Assembly (NCBI GenBank): GCA_034434895.1
Contig: DAOTYI010000042.1
Span: forward strand, 1-27,205
Source: DAOTXL01 sp034434895
GTDB lineage: Bacteria; Chloroflexota; Anaerolineae; JAAYZQ01
Direction of reading: 5' to 3'
DNA length: 27,205 nucleotides
Part shown: positions 1 through 7,401 of the stretch, piece after piece
How positions within the stretch are numbered: position 1 is the stretch's first letter
Layout of the letters: the number at the start of each line of letters is the position of its first letter
Notes under the pieces: model-generated
What the model saw: only the letters and a program-made list of their open reading frames with translations
What the model was told of the DNA's origin: nothing
Databases searched by the model: none
Made by a program: the position numbers and the translations under genes

Positions 1-74
1 CCTTCACCATCACGGTGACGGCAAAGCCGGGATATACGGTCTTTTTGCCGCTGGTGTTCAAAAGTACACCATAG
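1..74 (+). CDS. 3' end of a probable secreted protein (partial)
   Basis: The frame with codons starting at position 3 runs into the window and ends at TAG (72-74). Its last residues read TITVTAKPGYTVFLPLVFK followed by STP. Alternating beta-branched residues suggest the last strands of a beta-sandwich domain. The VFLPLVFK ending resembles the short YLPLV(x)R-like C-terminal tail that I recall on many exported Chloroflexota proteins; that family link is from memory and is an inference. The rest of the protein is outside the window, so no function can be given. A strong hairpin (104-139) lies 30 nt downstream and could end its transcript. Confidence 0.5.
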   Translation, partial: FTITVTAKPGYTVFLPLVFKSTP

Positions 75-103
75 CCGGCCTGTGGGTCCTTCAGCCCTGA
101 TCT

Positions 104-139
104 TCCCGTTGCCCGTCGTCTCGGCGGCGGGCAACGGGA
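104..139 (+). terminator. GC-rich hairpin downstream of the first partial gene
   Basis: A perfect 12-bp stem, TCCCGTTGCCCG (104-115) with CGGGCAACGGGA (128-139), encloses a 12-nt loop. It lies 30 nt past the stop codon at 72-74, where a terminator would be expected. No T-tract follows the stem, so a classical intrinsic terminator is not shown. It could instead be a processing or stabilising hairpin, or one of the palindromic repeats that are common in this window. Confidence 0.4.
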
Positions 140-341
140 GCACCGGGCCGCACAACGGCAGGAGGGCGTGCCGGGGAGATGGGCAAAAACGCACCAGGCG
201 GCGCGATGCCTGTGGAGTTCAGGACAGGCAGATGGTGCTCAACGCCCATTGGCATCCAGTTCAGGCGCGGGCGATTGGAAATCGCACCGGGTAGCCGAAG
301 GCATTGCCTTCGGCTACCCGCCTGCGCGGACCTTGAGTCGC
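140..341. other. Non-coding, repeat-rich gap
   Basis: No convincing gene is present. The stretch holds a short palindrome GCGATT-GGA-AATCGC (271-285), the large palindrome at 288-320, and the first halves of two direct repeats: GATGCCTGTG at 205-214 and again at 349-358, and GCTCAACGCCC at 237-247 and again at 360-370. This looks like debris of small dispersed elements rather than a functional gene. Confidence 0.55.
288..320. repeat. Perfect 16-bp palindrome with 1-nt loop, GGGTAGCCGA family
   Basis: Positions 288-303 (core GGGTAGCCGAAGGCA) are exactly complementary to 305-320, with only T304 between them. The left arm starts with the same GGGTAGCCGA as each unit of the tandem repeat at the other end of the window (27094-27205). 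The two sites therefore probably belong to one dispersed repeat family. No gene, promoter or T-tract is associated with it. Confidence 0.75.
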
Positions 342-692
342 TCAGCCTGATGCCTGTGCGCTCAACGCCCCACGACCCGCTCGCGGCGTAGCCTCTCCTG
401 GCACAGGGCCTGCGTCGGCGACTGTCAATCGCCGCTGAGTGTTGAAGCAGAGCAGGCGCAACTGAGCGGCTTCCGACAACGGCAGGACCTGGTCAATGTG
501 GGTGTGGCTGCGGAGCAGCGCCCCGACCAGGCACATATAGTCATCGCTCAGCGGCTCGATCAGGTCCACCTGGAGTGGTTCAGGCCAGCGCGAAGACTCG
601 ACCACATCACCGGCGCGGAGGCAGAGATTTTTCTCAGCGCTCTCTGCGATCTCGGCGGTGAAAATGGCGCGATGGGACGAAGCCTCCTGGGC
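342..692 (-). pseudogene. Decayed coding fragment, family not recognised
   Basis: A minus-strand frame is open from 692 (just after an in-frame TGA at 693-695) to the stop at 342-344. The section from about 692 to 440 reads like real protein, for example AIFTAEIAESAEKNLCLRAG, then a VESSRWPEPLQVDLIEPL stretch, then HTHIDQVLPLSEAAQLRLL. There is no credible start codon at its 5' end. At about 440 it runs into a palindrome (417-433) and the repeat-rich gap, after which the translation loses protein character. I read it as an internal piece of a larger gene truncated at both ends. I do not recognise the family, and a chance open frame in GC-rich DNA cannot be excluded. Confidence 0.3.
417..433. 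repeat. Short palindrome GGCGA-N7-TCGCC
   Basis: GGCGA (417-421) and TCGCC (429-433) flank CTGTCAA, which itself holds a TG/CA dyad. It resembles the GCGATT/AATCGC palindrome at 271-285 in sequence, so both may be copies of one small dispersed element. It marks the point where the decayed coding fragment on the minus strand stops looking like protein. Confidence 0.5.
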
Positions 693-712
693 TCATTGCA
701 CAGCCGGAATTT

Positions 713-741
713 TTGTCATCTGGGCCAGATTGTGGTATACA
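713..741 (+). promoter_or_regulatory. SigA-type promoter for the hybrid kinase, apparently leaderless
   Basis: TTGTCA (713-718), a 17-nt spacer, then TATACA (736-741), with TGG directly before the -10 (an extended -10). The ATG chosen for the kinase is at 749, about 7 nt after the -10, so transcription would begin at or next to the start codon. No Shine-Dalgarno sequence precedes that ATG, which fits a leaderless mRNA. The string TGTGGTATAC is shared with the arsA promoter on the other strand. Confidence 0.6.
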
Positions 742-748
742 TCATGGT

Positions 749-3700
749 ATGACGGAGGGATGCCTTGCCCAAGAGCAAATAAGCCAGGCGGAAACAAATG
801 GCACCGGGCACAGGTTCGCAGGAGAAGCAGTGGCCCAATCCTATCGTGCGCTGTTTGAAAATGTGCCCGAAATCGTATATGCCCTCGCCCCCGACGGGCG
901 GTTCACCCTGCTTAACCCTGCTTTTGAGAAGACAACCGGCTGGTCGGTCCAGGAGTGGCTGGGGAAACCGTTTGAGGAGTTGATCCACCCCCAGGACCGC
1001 GACATGGCCCGCCGCGAGTTCCAGCGCGCCCTGCAAGGCGAGACCCGCAACTTTCGTGAGATGCGCGTGCGGGCCAAATCGGGCGAAGTGCTGGTGATGG
1101 AGGTGCTGGGGGTCAGACAGGTAAAAGATGGGCAGACCATCGGCGTCACCGGTTTTGCCCACGACATCACCCAGCGCAAGCGGGTGGAACAGGAACTGCG
1201 CCAGGCCACGCAGGAATGGCAGGCTACCTTCGATGCCACCAACGACGCGATATGGATTCTCGACCCGGACCAGCGCGTGCTGCGCACCAACAAGACCGCT
1301 GAATCTATTTTCCGGCGTACAGGGGCCGAGATGGTCGGCAGACGTTGCTGGGAGATCACACATGGCACAACGCAGCCGATCCCTGAATGTCCCCTCTTGC
1401 GGGCAAAACACAGCCTGCACCGCGAGACGATGGAAATGCAGATCGGCACGGGCTGGTTCCAGGTCACCGTGGATCCTATTCTGGACGTGCAGGGCGCACA
1501 CGTCGGCACAGTGCATATCGTCCGCGACATCACCGAACGCAAGGGGGCGGAGGAAGCCCTGGCGCGACAGGCCTCGCAACTGACGCTGCTCAACGAGATC
1601 GGAAGCCAGGTGGCTGCCTTCCTGGATGTGGCCCAGGTGTTTGACCGGGCAGCACACCTGGTTCAGGAACGGTTCGGCTATCATCATGTGGGCCTGTTCA
1701 CCCGATCTCCCACCGGGGACCGGGTGGTGATGCAGGCCCGGGCCGGTGAGTTTGCTTCCCTCTTTCCCCCTGATCACAGCGTGGCCTTGGGGCAGGGAAT
1801 GATCGGTTGGGTGGCCCAACATGGCGAGACGCTGCTGGCCAATGATGTCAGTGCCGAACCGCGCTATGTGAACCTCTATCCTGACCGGCTGCCTACCCGT
1901 TCGGAACTGACTGTGCCGCTCCGCATCGGTGACGAGACGGTGGGGGTGCTCGACGTACAAAGCCCCCGGCTTCACGCCTTCAGCCACGACGATGTGACCG
2001 CCCTGGAGACACTGGCCGACCAGATCGCCGTTGCCATTCACAACGCCCGGCTGTATCGGCGGGCAGTTCAGGTCGCCGAACGCCTGACCGTGCTCCACCG
2101 CGCCAGCCAGGAGATCGCCCTGGCCTCCCGTGACCAGGAGCAGGTGTGCCAGGCCATCCACCGGGCAGCCGCCGCCCTGCTGCCGGCTGAAGCGTTTGTG
2201 ATCGTACTGCGCGATGAGGCCGCCCAACAGAACGAGGCCGTGTACCTGGTTGACAAGGGGGGACGCTGGCCGGCACGCCGCATTCCTGCCGATCAGGGGC
2301 TGAGCGGCCAGGTCATTGCCAGGGGCCAATCGCTCCTGATTGACGACTTTTCGCCCGACATGGTGCCCAATGCCGTCCATTTTGGCGAACCGGAACAGGT
2401 GCGTGCCATCCTGGCTGTGCCCCTGCGCCTGGGAGAGCGGGTGATCGGCATGATCTCGGCCCAGAGCTATCAGCCGGCGGCCTATACTGTCGAGGCTCAG
2501 GCCCTGTTGGAGATGCTGGCCGCCCATGCCGCCGTGGCCCTGGAAAATGCCCGGCTGTTCCAGGAGACCCAGCAACGCCTGTGGAACCTGTCCCACCTGT
2601 TCGAGGCCAGCACCGCTCTGTCAACCTCCCTGGACCTGGAGACCGTACTGCACACCATTGCCCGGCAGACCCTCGCCGCCCTGGGCGGTGATGGCTGCGT
2701 CATCTCCCGCTGGGATCGGGAGCAGGATGTTCTGATCACCCTGCTGGACTATTCTCCTGACCCTGACCGGAGATCGCCGGTAGCACCGGGCACTATATAC
2801 CCTCTGGCCCGCTTCCCGGTCTTGCGGCAGGTGCTGTCCACCTGCCGGCCGCTCGCCGTACGGGCGAACGATCCGGCCGCCGATCCGGCCGGGCTGGCAT
2901 GGATGCGATCCAGGGGGGGCGCTTCAGTCCTGCTGGCTCCCCTGGTGATCGGCGACCAGGCGGTCGGCCTGCTGGAGTTCATGGAGACTCAACAGGAGCG
3001 CATCTTTTCCCCGACCGAGATCCACCTGTGTCAGACGCTGGCCAACCAGTCCGCTGCTGCGCTGGAACACGCCCGGCTATACCATGAGGCGCAGCGCCGC
3101 AACCGGGAGCTGACCCTGCTCAACCGGGTCATCGCCGCCACGGCCGCCGGCGAGAACCTCGAACCGGTTCTGAATACGGTTTGCCGCGAGCTGGCTCTGG
3201 CCTTTGGGGTGCCCCGGGCCACCGCCGCTCTGTTCAACCGGGAGAAAACTGAAGCCGTAGTCATGGCCGGGTATCTGGCCCCCGGACAACCTTCCTGGCT
3301 GGGTGAATGTATCCCGGTCGCAGGCAACCCCGCTGCCCAGCACCTGCTGATCCACAAAACGCCGCTGGTCTCCGAGGAAGCCCAGGCTGACCTCCGTCAG
3401 GCAGCTCTCCACGACCTGCTGCGGCGGCAGGGAATCGTGTCGTTGTTGCTCCTGCCCCTGTTGGCTGACGATGAGGTGGAAGGCTGGCTGGGGATAGAGG
3501 CCACAGAGCCTCGGACCTTCTCCCCTGAAGAGATTGACCTGGCTCAACGTGTGGCGGCCCAGGTATCCGGCCTGTTGGCCCGTGTCCGGTTGGAGGAAAA
3601 ACGCCGCAGGCTGGAAGAGCAGTTCCTCCAGGCACAAAAAATGGAGGCGGTTGGTCGGCTGGCCGGGGGTGTGGCCCACGACTTTAATAACCTGTTGACC

Positions 3701-4804
3701 GTCATCCATCTCAGCACCCGCATCCTGGAGCGCAAGCTTCGCCCTGAAGATCCCCTGTGGACCTATGTACAGCGCATTCAGGATGCGGGTCAGCGGGCCT
3801 CCGGCCTGACCAAACAACTGTTGGCCTTCAGCCGGCGTGAGGTTATCACGCCGCACGTGTTGAACCTCAACCAGGTGTTGAATGAGTTGGACACGATGCT
3901 GCGGCGGCTGATCGGCGAAGACATTGAGCTGATCATGCACCTGGCAGATGACCTGTGGCCGGTCCTCTGCGACCCCACCCAGATCGAACAGGTGGTCATC
4001 AACCTGGTGGTCAACGCTCGCGATGCCATGCCCAACGGCGGCAGGCTGACCATCGAGACGGCCAACGTGGTGCTCGACGCGACCTATGCCATCCATCATC
4101 TGGAGGTAAAACCGGGGGACTATGTCCTGCTGGCCATCAGCGATAATGGCGTGGGCATGAACGACGAGGTCAAGGCCCATCTCTTTGAGCCGTTCTTCAC
4201 CACCAAGGAAAAAGGCCGGGGCACAGGGTTAGGGCTGGCTACCGTGTTCGGCATCGTCAAACAGAACCAGGGTCATATCGGCGTTTACAGCGAGGTGGGC
4301 CTGGGCACAACCTTCAAAATCTACCTGCCCCGTACTGCCGAGAAGGCACTGATCCCAACGACACACCTGTCCCAGATGATGACAACCCGGGGCTCAGAGA
4401 CCCTGTTGCTGGTGGAGGACGAAACCAGGCTTCGGGAGCTAATGCGCGACATCCTGCTCAGCCAGGGCTACCAGGTATTGGCCGCCCGGGATGGACTGGA
4501 GGCGCTCCAGATAGCCGAAGCCTACCTGGGGCCGATCCACTTGCTGCTGACCGATGTCGTCCTGCCCCGCCTGAACGGGAAGGAATTGGCCGACCGGCTA
4601 TGCACCAGCCGGCCCAATATGCAGGTGCTGTTCACTTCCGGATACACCGATAATGTCATTGCCCACCATGGCGTGCTGCACGAGGGGGTCCATTTTCTGG
4701 CCAAGCCGTTCGAACTGGACACTCTGGCCCGGAAGGTGCGCGAAGTGTTGGATATCGCCAGACAGCAGACGATCGAAGGATCGGCCAGTCCGCCGATCTC
4801 CTGA
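749..4804 (+). CDS. PAS-PAS-GAF(x4) hybrid sensor histidine kinase with receiver domain
   Basis: A soluble 1351-residue sensor kinase; no signal peptide or membrane helix is seen. Two PAS domains come first (about 29-147 and 155-275, each ending in a DIT(Q/E)RK linker), then four tandem GAF domains (about 278-437, 443-608, 615-780, 786-948). Next is a HisKA domain with HDFNN, phosphoacceptor His about 977. The ATPase domain has an N-box NLVVNARDAM (about 1085), DNGVGM (about 1132), an FEPFFTT F-box and GRGTGLGLA (about 1157). A C-terminal receiver (about 1217-1340) has acceptor Asp about 1269 in LLTDVVLP. All catalytic motifs are intact. The small-molecule-binding domains suggest cytoplasmic sensing of redox, light or a metabolite; the ligand cannot be told. 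No separate response regulator is adjacent and the receiver has no output domain, so a phosphotransfer partner must lie elsewhere. ATG 749 was chosen from the promoter position. The frame also opens upstream at a TTG (713), but that lies in the -35 box. Confidence 0.93.
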   Translation: MTEGCLAQEQISQAETNGTGHRFAGEAVAQSYRALFENVPEIVYALAPDGRFTLLNPAFEKTTGWSVQEWLGKPFEELIHPQDRDMARREFQRALQGETRNFREMRVRAKSGEVLVMEVLGVRQVKDGQTIGVTGFAHDITQRKRVEQELRQATQEWQATFDATNDAIWILDPDQRVLRTNKTAESIFRRTGAEMVGRRCWEITHGTTQPIPECPLLRAKHSLHRETMEMQIGTGWFQVTVDPILDVQGAHVGTVHIVRDITERKGAEEALARQASQLTLLNEIGSQVAAFLDVAQVFDRAAHLVQERFGYHHVGLFTRSPTGDRVVMQARAGEFASLFPPDHSVALGQGMIGWVAQHGETLLANDVSAEPRYVNLYPDRLPTRSELTVPLRIGDETVGVLDVQSPRLHAFSHDDVTALETLADQIAVAIHNARLYRRAVQVAERLTVLHRASQEIALASRDQEQVCQAIHRAAAALLPAEAFVIVLRDEAAQQNEAVYLVDKGGRWPARRIPADQGLSGQVIARGQSLLIDDFSPDMVPNAVHFGEPEQVRAILAVPLRLGERVIGMISAQSYQPAAYTVEAQALLEMLAAHAAVALENARLFQETQQRLWNLSHLFEASTALSTSLDLETVLHTIARQTLAALGGDGCVISRWDREQDVLITLLDYSPDPDRRSPVAPGTIYPLARFPVLRQVLSTCRPLAVRANDPAADPAGLAWMRSRGGASVLLAPLVIGDQAVGLLEFMETQQERIFSPTEIHLCQTLANQSAAALEHARLYHEAQRRNRELTLLNRVIAATAAGENLEPVLNTVCRELALAFGVPRATAALFNREKTEAVVMAGYLAPGQPSWLGECIPVAGNPAAQHLLIHKTPLVSEEAQADLRQAALHDLLRRQGIVSLLLLPLLADDEVEGWLGIEATEPRTFSPEEIDLAQRVAAQVSGLLARVRLEEKRRRLEEQFLQAQKMEAVGRLAGGVAHDFNNLLTVIHLSTRILERKLRPEDPLWTYVQRIQDAGQRASGLTKQLLAFSRREVITPHVLNLNQVLNELDTMLRRLIGEDIELIMHLADDLWPVLCDPTQIEQVVINLVVNARDAMPNGGRLTIETANVVLDATYAIHHLEVKPGDYVLLAISDNGVGMNDEVKAHLFEPFFTTKEKGRGTGLGLATVFGIVKQNQGHIGVYSEVGLGTTFKIYLPRTAEKALIPTTHLSQMMTTRGSETLLLVEDETRLRELMRDILLSQGYQVLAARDGLEALQIAEAYLGPIHLLLTDVVLPRLNGKELADRLCTSRPNMQVLFTSGYTDNVIAHHGVLHEGVHFLAKPFELDTLARKVREVLDIARQQTIEGSASPPIS

Positions 4805-4852
4805 GAACCCCTGCCCGGCGTGAGAGTCCTGGTTTGCACCGAGGGGATATTT

Positions 4853-6103
4853 TCAGGGCCGGGGCAGGATCAGGCGTGAAGCGCGCTCGAAGAAGAAATA
4901 ATCCCAGGCCCAGTTGAGGAGCACAACGAGGCGGTTGCGAAAGCCGATCAACCGGACCAGGTGGACGATCAGCCAGGCCATCCAGGCGAAAAACCCTGTC
5001 ACCTGGTGCCCCCCTGCCCTGACTACGCCCGCATTCCGGCCAATGGTCACCATGCTCCCCAGATCCCGATAGCGGAAAGGCAGAGGCTCCTTCCTGGCCA
5101 TCTGCCGCACCACATTCCGGGCCGCCGCCGCCCCCTGCTGAATGGCCACAGGGGCCACCATGGGCAGCGGATGCCCATCCTCCTCCAGGTAGGCCAGGTC
5201 CCCCACAATATAGACCTCAGGATGACCCGGTACCTGCAAGGTGGGCAGCACCGTCACCCGCCCGCCACGGGCTGTGGGCAGTCCCCATGCGGAGACCTGC
5301 GGGTTGCCGCGCACCCCGGCCGTCCAGACCACCGTCTCGCTGGGGATGGCCGAGCCGTCTTGCAGGTACACCGCCTGGGGGGTGATGCGCGTCACTGCTG
5401 CCCGCAGGCGCACCTCAACGCCCATGGCGCGCAACCGGGCAAGGGTGTATGCCCGCAGTTTTTCAGGCAGGGCGGGCAACAGGCTGTCCAATGCCTCCAC
5501 CAGCACAACCTGCACCTGCTCGACCTTCAGAGTCGGGTAGTCCTTGATCAGGGGGCCCCGGATCAGCTCGGCCAGGGCGCCGGCAAACTCGACGCCGGTG
5601 GCTCCTCCGCCAACAATGACAAAGGTCAACTCCCGCCGGCAGACCTCTGGCTCCGGCTCCTGGGCTGCCTGCTCAAAAAGGTACAGGATGTGATTGCGCA
5701 GGGCAATTGCCTGTTGCAAGGAATAGAGCGGGAAGGCATGTTGATCGGCCCCTTCCACCCCGAAAAAGTTGGGCACGCTGCCCGGAGCCAGGATGAGATA
5801 GTCGTAGGTCAGCCTCGGACCGTTGGTTTCGATCACACGCCCGGCCAGGTCCAACCCCTTCACCTCGGCCATGACAAAGCGGACGCCCGGCAGCCGACGC
5901 AGGATGCTCCGCACCGGGTAGCCGATCTCTGTCGCTTCCAGTTCGGCTGCTGCCACCTGGTAGAGCAAGGGCAGGAAGGTATGATAGTTGTTGCGGTCCA
6001 CCAATACCACTTCAGCGGGGGAGGCGGCCAGGCTGCGCACCGCCGCCAGGCCACCAAATCCCGCGCCGACGATCACCACCCGCGGACGTTCCGGGTTGAC
6101 CAT
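4853..6103 (-). CDS. ndh: Type II NADH:quinone oxidoreductase (NDH-2)
   Basis: A 416-residue FAD enzyme of the NDH-2 family, which passes electrons from NADH to membrane quinone without pumping protons. The FAD-binding Rossmann motif GAGFGG is at residues 13-18 and the NADH-binding motif GGGATG at 165-170. A WTAGV segment follows, then the C-terminal FAD contact VGDLAYLEE and the quinone-side stretch PVAIQQG. The last about 40 residues are hydrophobic and aromatic (WMAWLIVHLVRLIGF, then WAWDYFFFERASR), fitting the membrane-anchoring helices of this family. Length is normal. A run of G lies about 9 nt before the ATG. It is the third gene of a minus-strand series, 42 nt after rsmD, and converges with the kinase gene 48 nt away; no clear terminator is seen between them. 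Confidence 0.93.
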   Translation of the reverse strand: MVNPERPRVVIVGAGFGGLAAVRSLAASPAEVVLVDRNNYHTFLPLLYQVAAAELEATEIGYPVRSILRRLPGVRFVMAEVKGLDLAGRVIETNGPRLTYDYLILAPGSVPNFFGVEGADQHAFPLYSLQQAIALRNHILYLFEQAAQEPEPEVCRRELTFVIVGGGATGVEFAGALAELIRGPLIKDYPTLKVEQVQVVLVEALDSLLPALPEKLRAYTLARLRAMGVEVRLRAAVTRITPQAVYLQDGSAIPSETVVWTAGVRGNPQVSAWGLPTARGGRVTVLPTLQVPGHPEVYIVGDLAYLEEDGHPLPMVAPVAIQQGAAAARNVVRQMARKEPLPFRYRDLGSMVTIGRNAGVVRAGGHQVTGFFAWMAWLIVHLVRLIGFRNRLVVLLNWAWDYFFFERASRLILPRP

Positions 6104-6142
6104 TTTGAATTCCCCCTTCCAGGCGCTGTGCCTGGCAAATCT

Positions 6143-6700
6143 TTACGAATCGAGACCTGCAGGCGCATAGAAGCACAACAGGGTGCTGCCGTAACGACGT
6201 TGGTCGGTGAGTTGAAAACGGGTCAGCGCCAGGGTTTCAAATTCTTTAGGAAAGATCTGGACAACGATTATCCCTGTACTGCTCAGCCAGCCGGGATGAA
6301 CCTGCAGGACGAGAAGGGTTTTGCTCCATAACCCCTGATATTGCGGCGGGGCGACATAGATCAGGTCAAAAGGCTCAGGCTCGCCGGCCAGGAAGCGGAA
6401 TACGTCAGCCTGGACGACGCGGGCGTTGGCCTGCATATGGGTGCGGTACAGGTTGGCGCGGATGGTGGCTATGGCCTGCGGCTGTTTCTCGACAAAGACG
6501 GCCTGCGCGGCCCCCCGGCTGAGGGCCTCGATGCCCACACTGCCGGTCCCGGCAAACAGGTCCAGGACCCGGGCGCCGACGACCGCCCCTCCCAGGATGT
6601 CAAAGAGGGCTTCCTTCACCCGGTCGGAGATGGGCCGGGTGCTGCTGCCCGGAACCGCTTGCAGGGGGATGCCTCTGGCACTGCCTGCTATCACCCGCAT
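6143..6700 (-). CDS. rsmD: RsmD-like 16S rRNA guanine-N2 methyltransferase with altered catalytic motif
   Basis: A 185-residue SAM-dependent methyltransferase. The start MRVIAGSARG is the usual RsmD N-terminus, so ATG 6700 was chosen over the longer open frame. Motif I DLFAGTGSVGIEALSRGA (about 47-64) binds SAM, and VEKQ follows as the acidic loop. RsmD methylates G966 of 16S rRNA during 30S assembly. The catalytic motif is normally DPPY or DPPF; here the same place reads FDLIYVAPPQY, so the Asp is Ala (about 117) and a Gln is inserted before the Tyr. This may be a lineage variant with retained activity or a changed specificity. The gene overlaps the hydrolase upstream by 10 nt and is probably cotranscribed with it and ndh. 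Confidence 0.85.
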   Translation of the reverse strand: MRVIAGSARGIPLQAVPGSSTRPISDRVKEALFDILGGAVVGARVLDLFAGTGSVGIEALSRGAAQAVFVEKQPQAIATIRANLYRTHMQANARVVQADVFRFLAGEPEPFDLIYVAPPQYQGLWSKTLLVLQVHPGWLSSTGIIVVQIFPKEFETLALTRFQLTDQRRYGSTLLCFYAPAGLDS

Positions 6701-7242
6701 CCGCTGTGCCCCCTCTCCTTTCCAGCCGCCGGTTTGCCGGTCAGTAGCAAGGCTTTCCAGGCACTCTTGCCGCCCAGGCGGCTGTGATGCAGGGCCCAAC
6801 CCAGCAGGGCCAGCCCCAGGAGCTCCACGGCAATGATGGCCGGTCGGGTCGCGATCTCGGCGTAGGCATGGAGCATCGTCTGCGGCGTGCCCATAAACTT
6901 CCAATAATCGAACCGCCCCAGCAGGGGAAAGAGCAGAGTCCGGGGATAGTTCCACATCTGGTCGGCCAGCAGATGGCTGTTGCAGAGAAGGGCATAGGGC
7001 CGCCAGGCAGGCTTGAATCGGACAACGGCCAGGCTCAAAAGGAGCTGGCCCAGCAGCGTGTGGGCCGGCCCCTGGCTGGTCCCCGAACCGGACAGCAGGG
7101 TCAGGGACAGGGGCTTGTCAATCAGGTCTGGCAGCAGGGCGGCCAGGGCTGCCCCCCGGTAGTCTATGCCAGCAGCTCGCCCACGCGATTGCAACCAGGC
7201 CAGCGCTGCCCAGGTGTAGGCGATATGTCCGATGGGTAACAC
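6691..7242 (-). CDS. YdjM-like membrane metal-dependent hydrolase
   Basis: A 183-residue protein resembling the YdjM/LexA-binding inner-membrane metal-dependent hydrolase family (PF04307-like). Conserved pieces in order: GHIAYTW near the N-terminus, LLPDLIDKPL, GPAHTLLGQ, then SHLLADQMW and a TLLFPLLG segment. The His/Asp residues of these motifs would bind metal. Hydrophobic stretches near the middle and the C-terminus (IIAVELLGLALLGWAL) indicate membrane segments. I chose GTG 7242 (VLPIGHIAY): AGGAG lies 11 nt upstream and a strong promoter lies at 7280-7308. The longer open frame starting at 7332 would begin upstream of that promoter. The substrate of this family is not known to me. The gene overlaps rsmD by 10 nt. 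Confidence 0.7.
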   Translation of the reverse strand: MLPIGHIAYTWAALAWLQSRGRAAGIDYRGAALAALLPDLIDKPLSLTLLSGSGTSQGPAHTLLGQLLLSLAVVRFKPAWRPYALLCNSHLLADQMWNYPRTLLFPLLGRFDYWKFMGTPQTMLHAYAEIATRPAIIAVELLGLALLGWALHHSRLGGKSAWKALLLTGKPAAGKERGHSGCG

Positions 7243-7279
7243 CGGGCCGGGTTCTCCTCGATCGGTTCTTAGCCGGGCC

Positions 7280-7308
7280 AGTATACCCTCATTCCCGGGA
7301 GAGGTCAA
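7280..7308 (-). promoter_or_regulatory. SigA-type promoter of the hydrolase-rsmD-ndh unit
   Basis: On the minus strand TTGACC (7308-7303), a 17-nt spacer, then TATACT (7285-7280). Transcription should start near 7273, giving a leader of about 30 nt that carries an AGGAG before the GTG at 7242. It diverges from the rel promoter, and the two -35 boxes are only 18 nt apart. Confidence 0.7.
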
Positions 7309-7326
7309 GTGGGCGGAATGACGCGG

Positions 7327-7355
7327 TTGCATAAATCCCGATTTTGCGCTATACT
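7327..7355 (+). promoter_or_regulatory. SigA-type promoter of the (p)ppGpp synthetase gene
   Basis: TTGCAT (7327-7332), a 17-nt spacer, then TATACT (7350-7355). The start of transcription should fall at about 7362, inside the perfect palindrome 7360-7377. The leader would then be about 40 nt and contain GGGAG (7388-7392) 9 nt before the GTG start at 7402. Confidence 0.65.
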
Positions 7356-7359
7356 GGAG

Positions 7360-7377
7360 CCCAGGCTTAAGCCTGGG
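7360..7377. repeat. Perfect 18-bp palindrome at the rel transcription start
   Basis: CCCAGGCTTAAGCCTGGG is self-complementary with no loop. It sits 5 nt after the -10 box of the rel promoter, covering the predicted +1. That position would suit an operator. It could equally be another copy of a dispersed palindrome, because this window has several. Confidence 0.6.
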
Positions 7378-7401
7378 TTGCAGTGCAGGGAGTTGGTAGA
7401 A

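Noticed and set aside
716..2596. Long minus-strand open frame opposite the kinase gene
   Set aside because: It is a GC-driven shadow of the kinase frame: rich in His, Gly and Gln, with no domain motifs, while the plus frame has complete PAS, GAF and kinase motifs.
4805..4852. Terminator between the kinase and ndh genes
   Set aside because: Only a weak CCCCT/AGGGG pairing is present; not enough to call.
4961..6331. Plus-strand 456-codon open frame across ndh and the rsmD end
   Set aside because: It spans two well-supported minus-strand genes and has a low-complexity His/Gln/Gly composition typical of an antisense shadow.
6701..6955. N-terminal extension of RsmD to 6955
   Set aside because: The extra 85 residues lie inside the overlapping hydrolase gene and lack protein character; MRVIAGSARG is the family start.
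7309..7401. N-terminal extension of Rel to 7309
   Set aside because: It would be translated from upstream of, and through, the predicted promoter and palindrome; GTG 7402 has a well-placed GGGAG.
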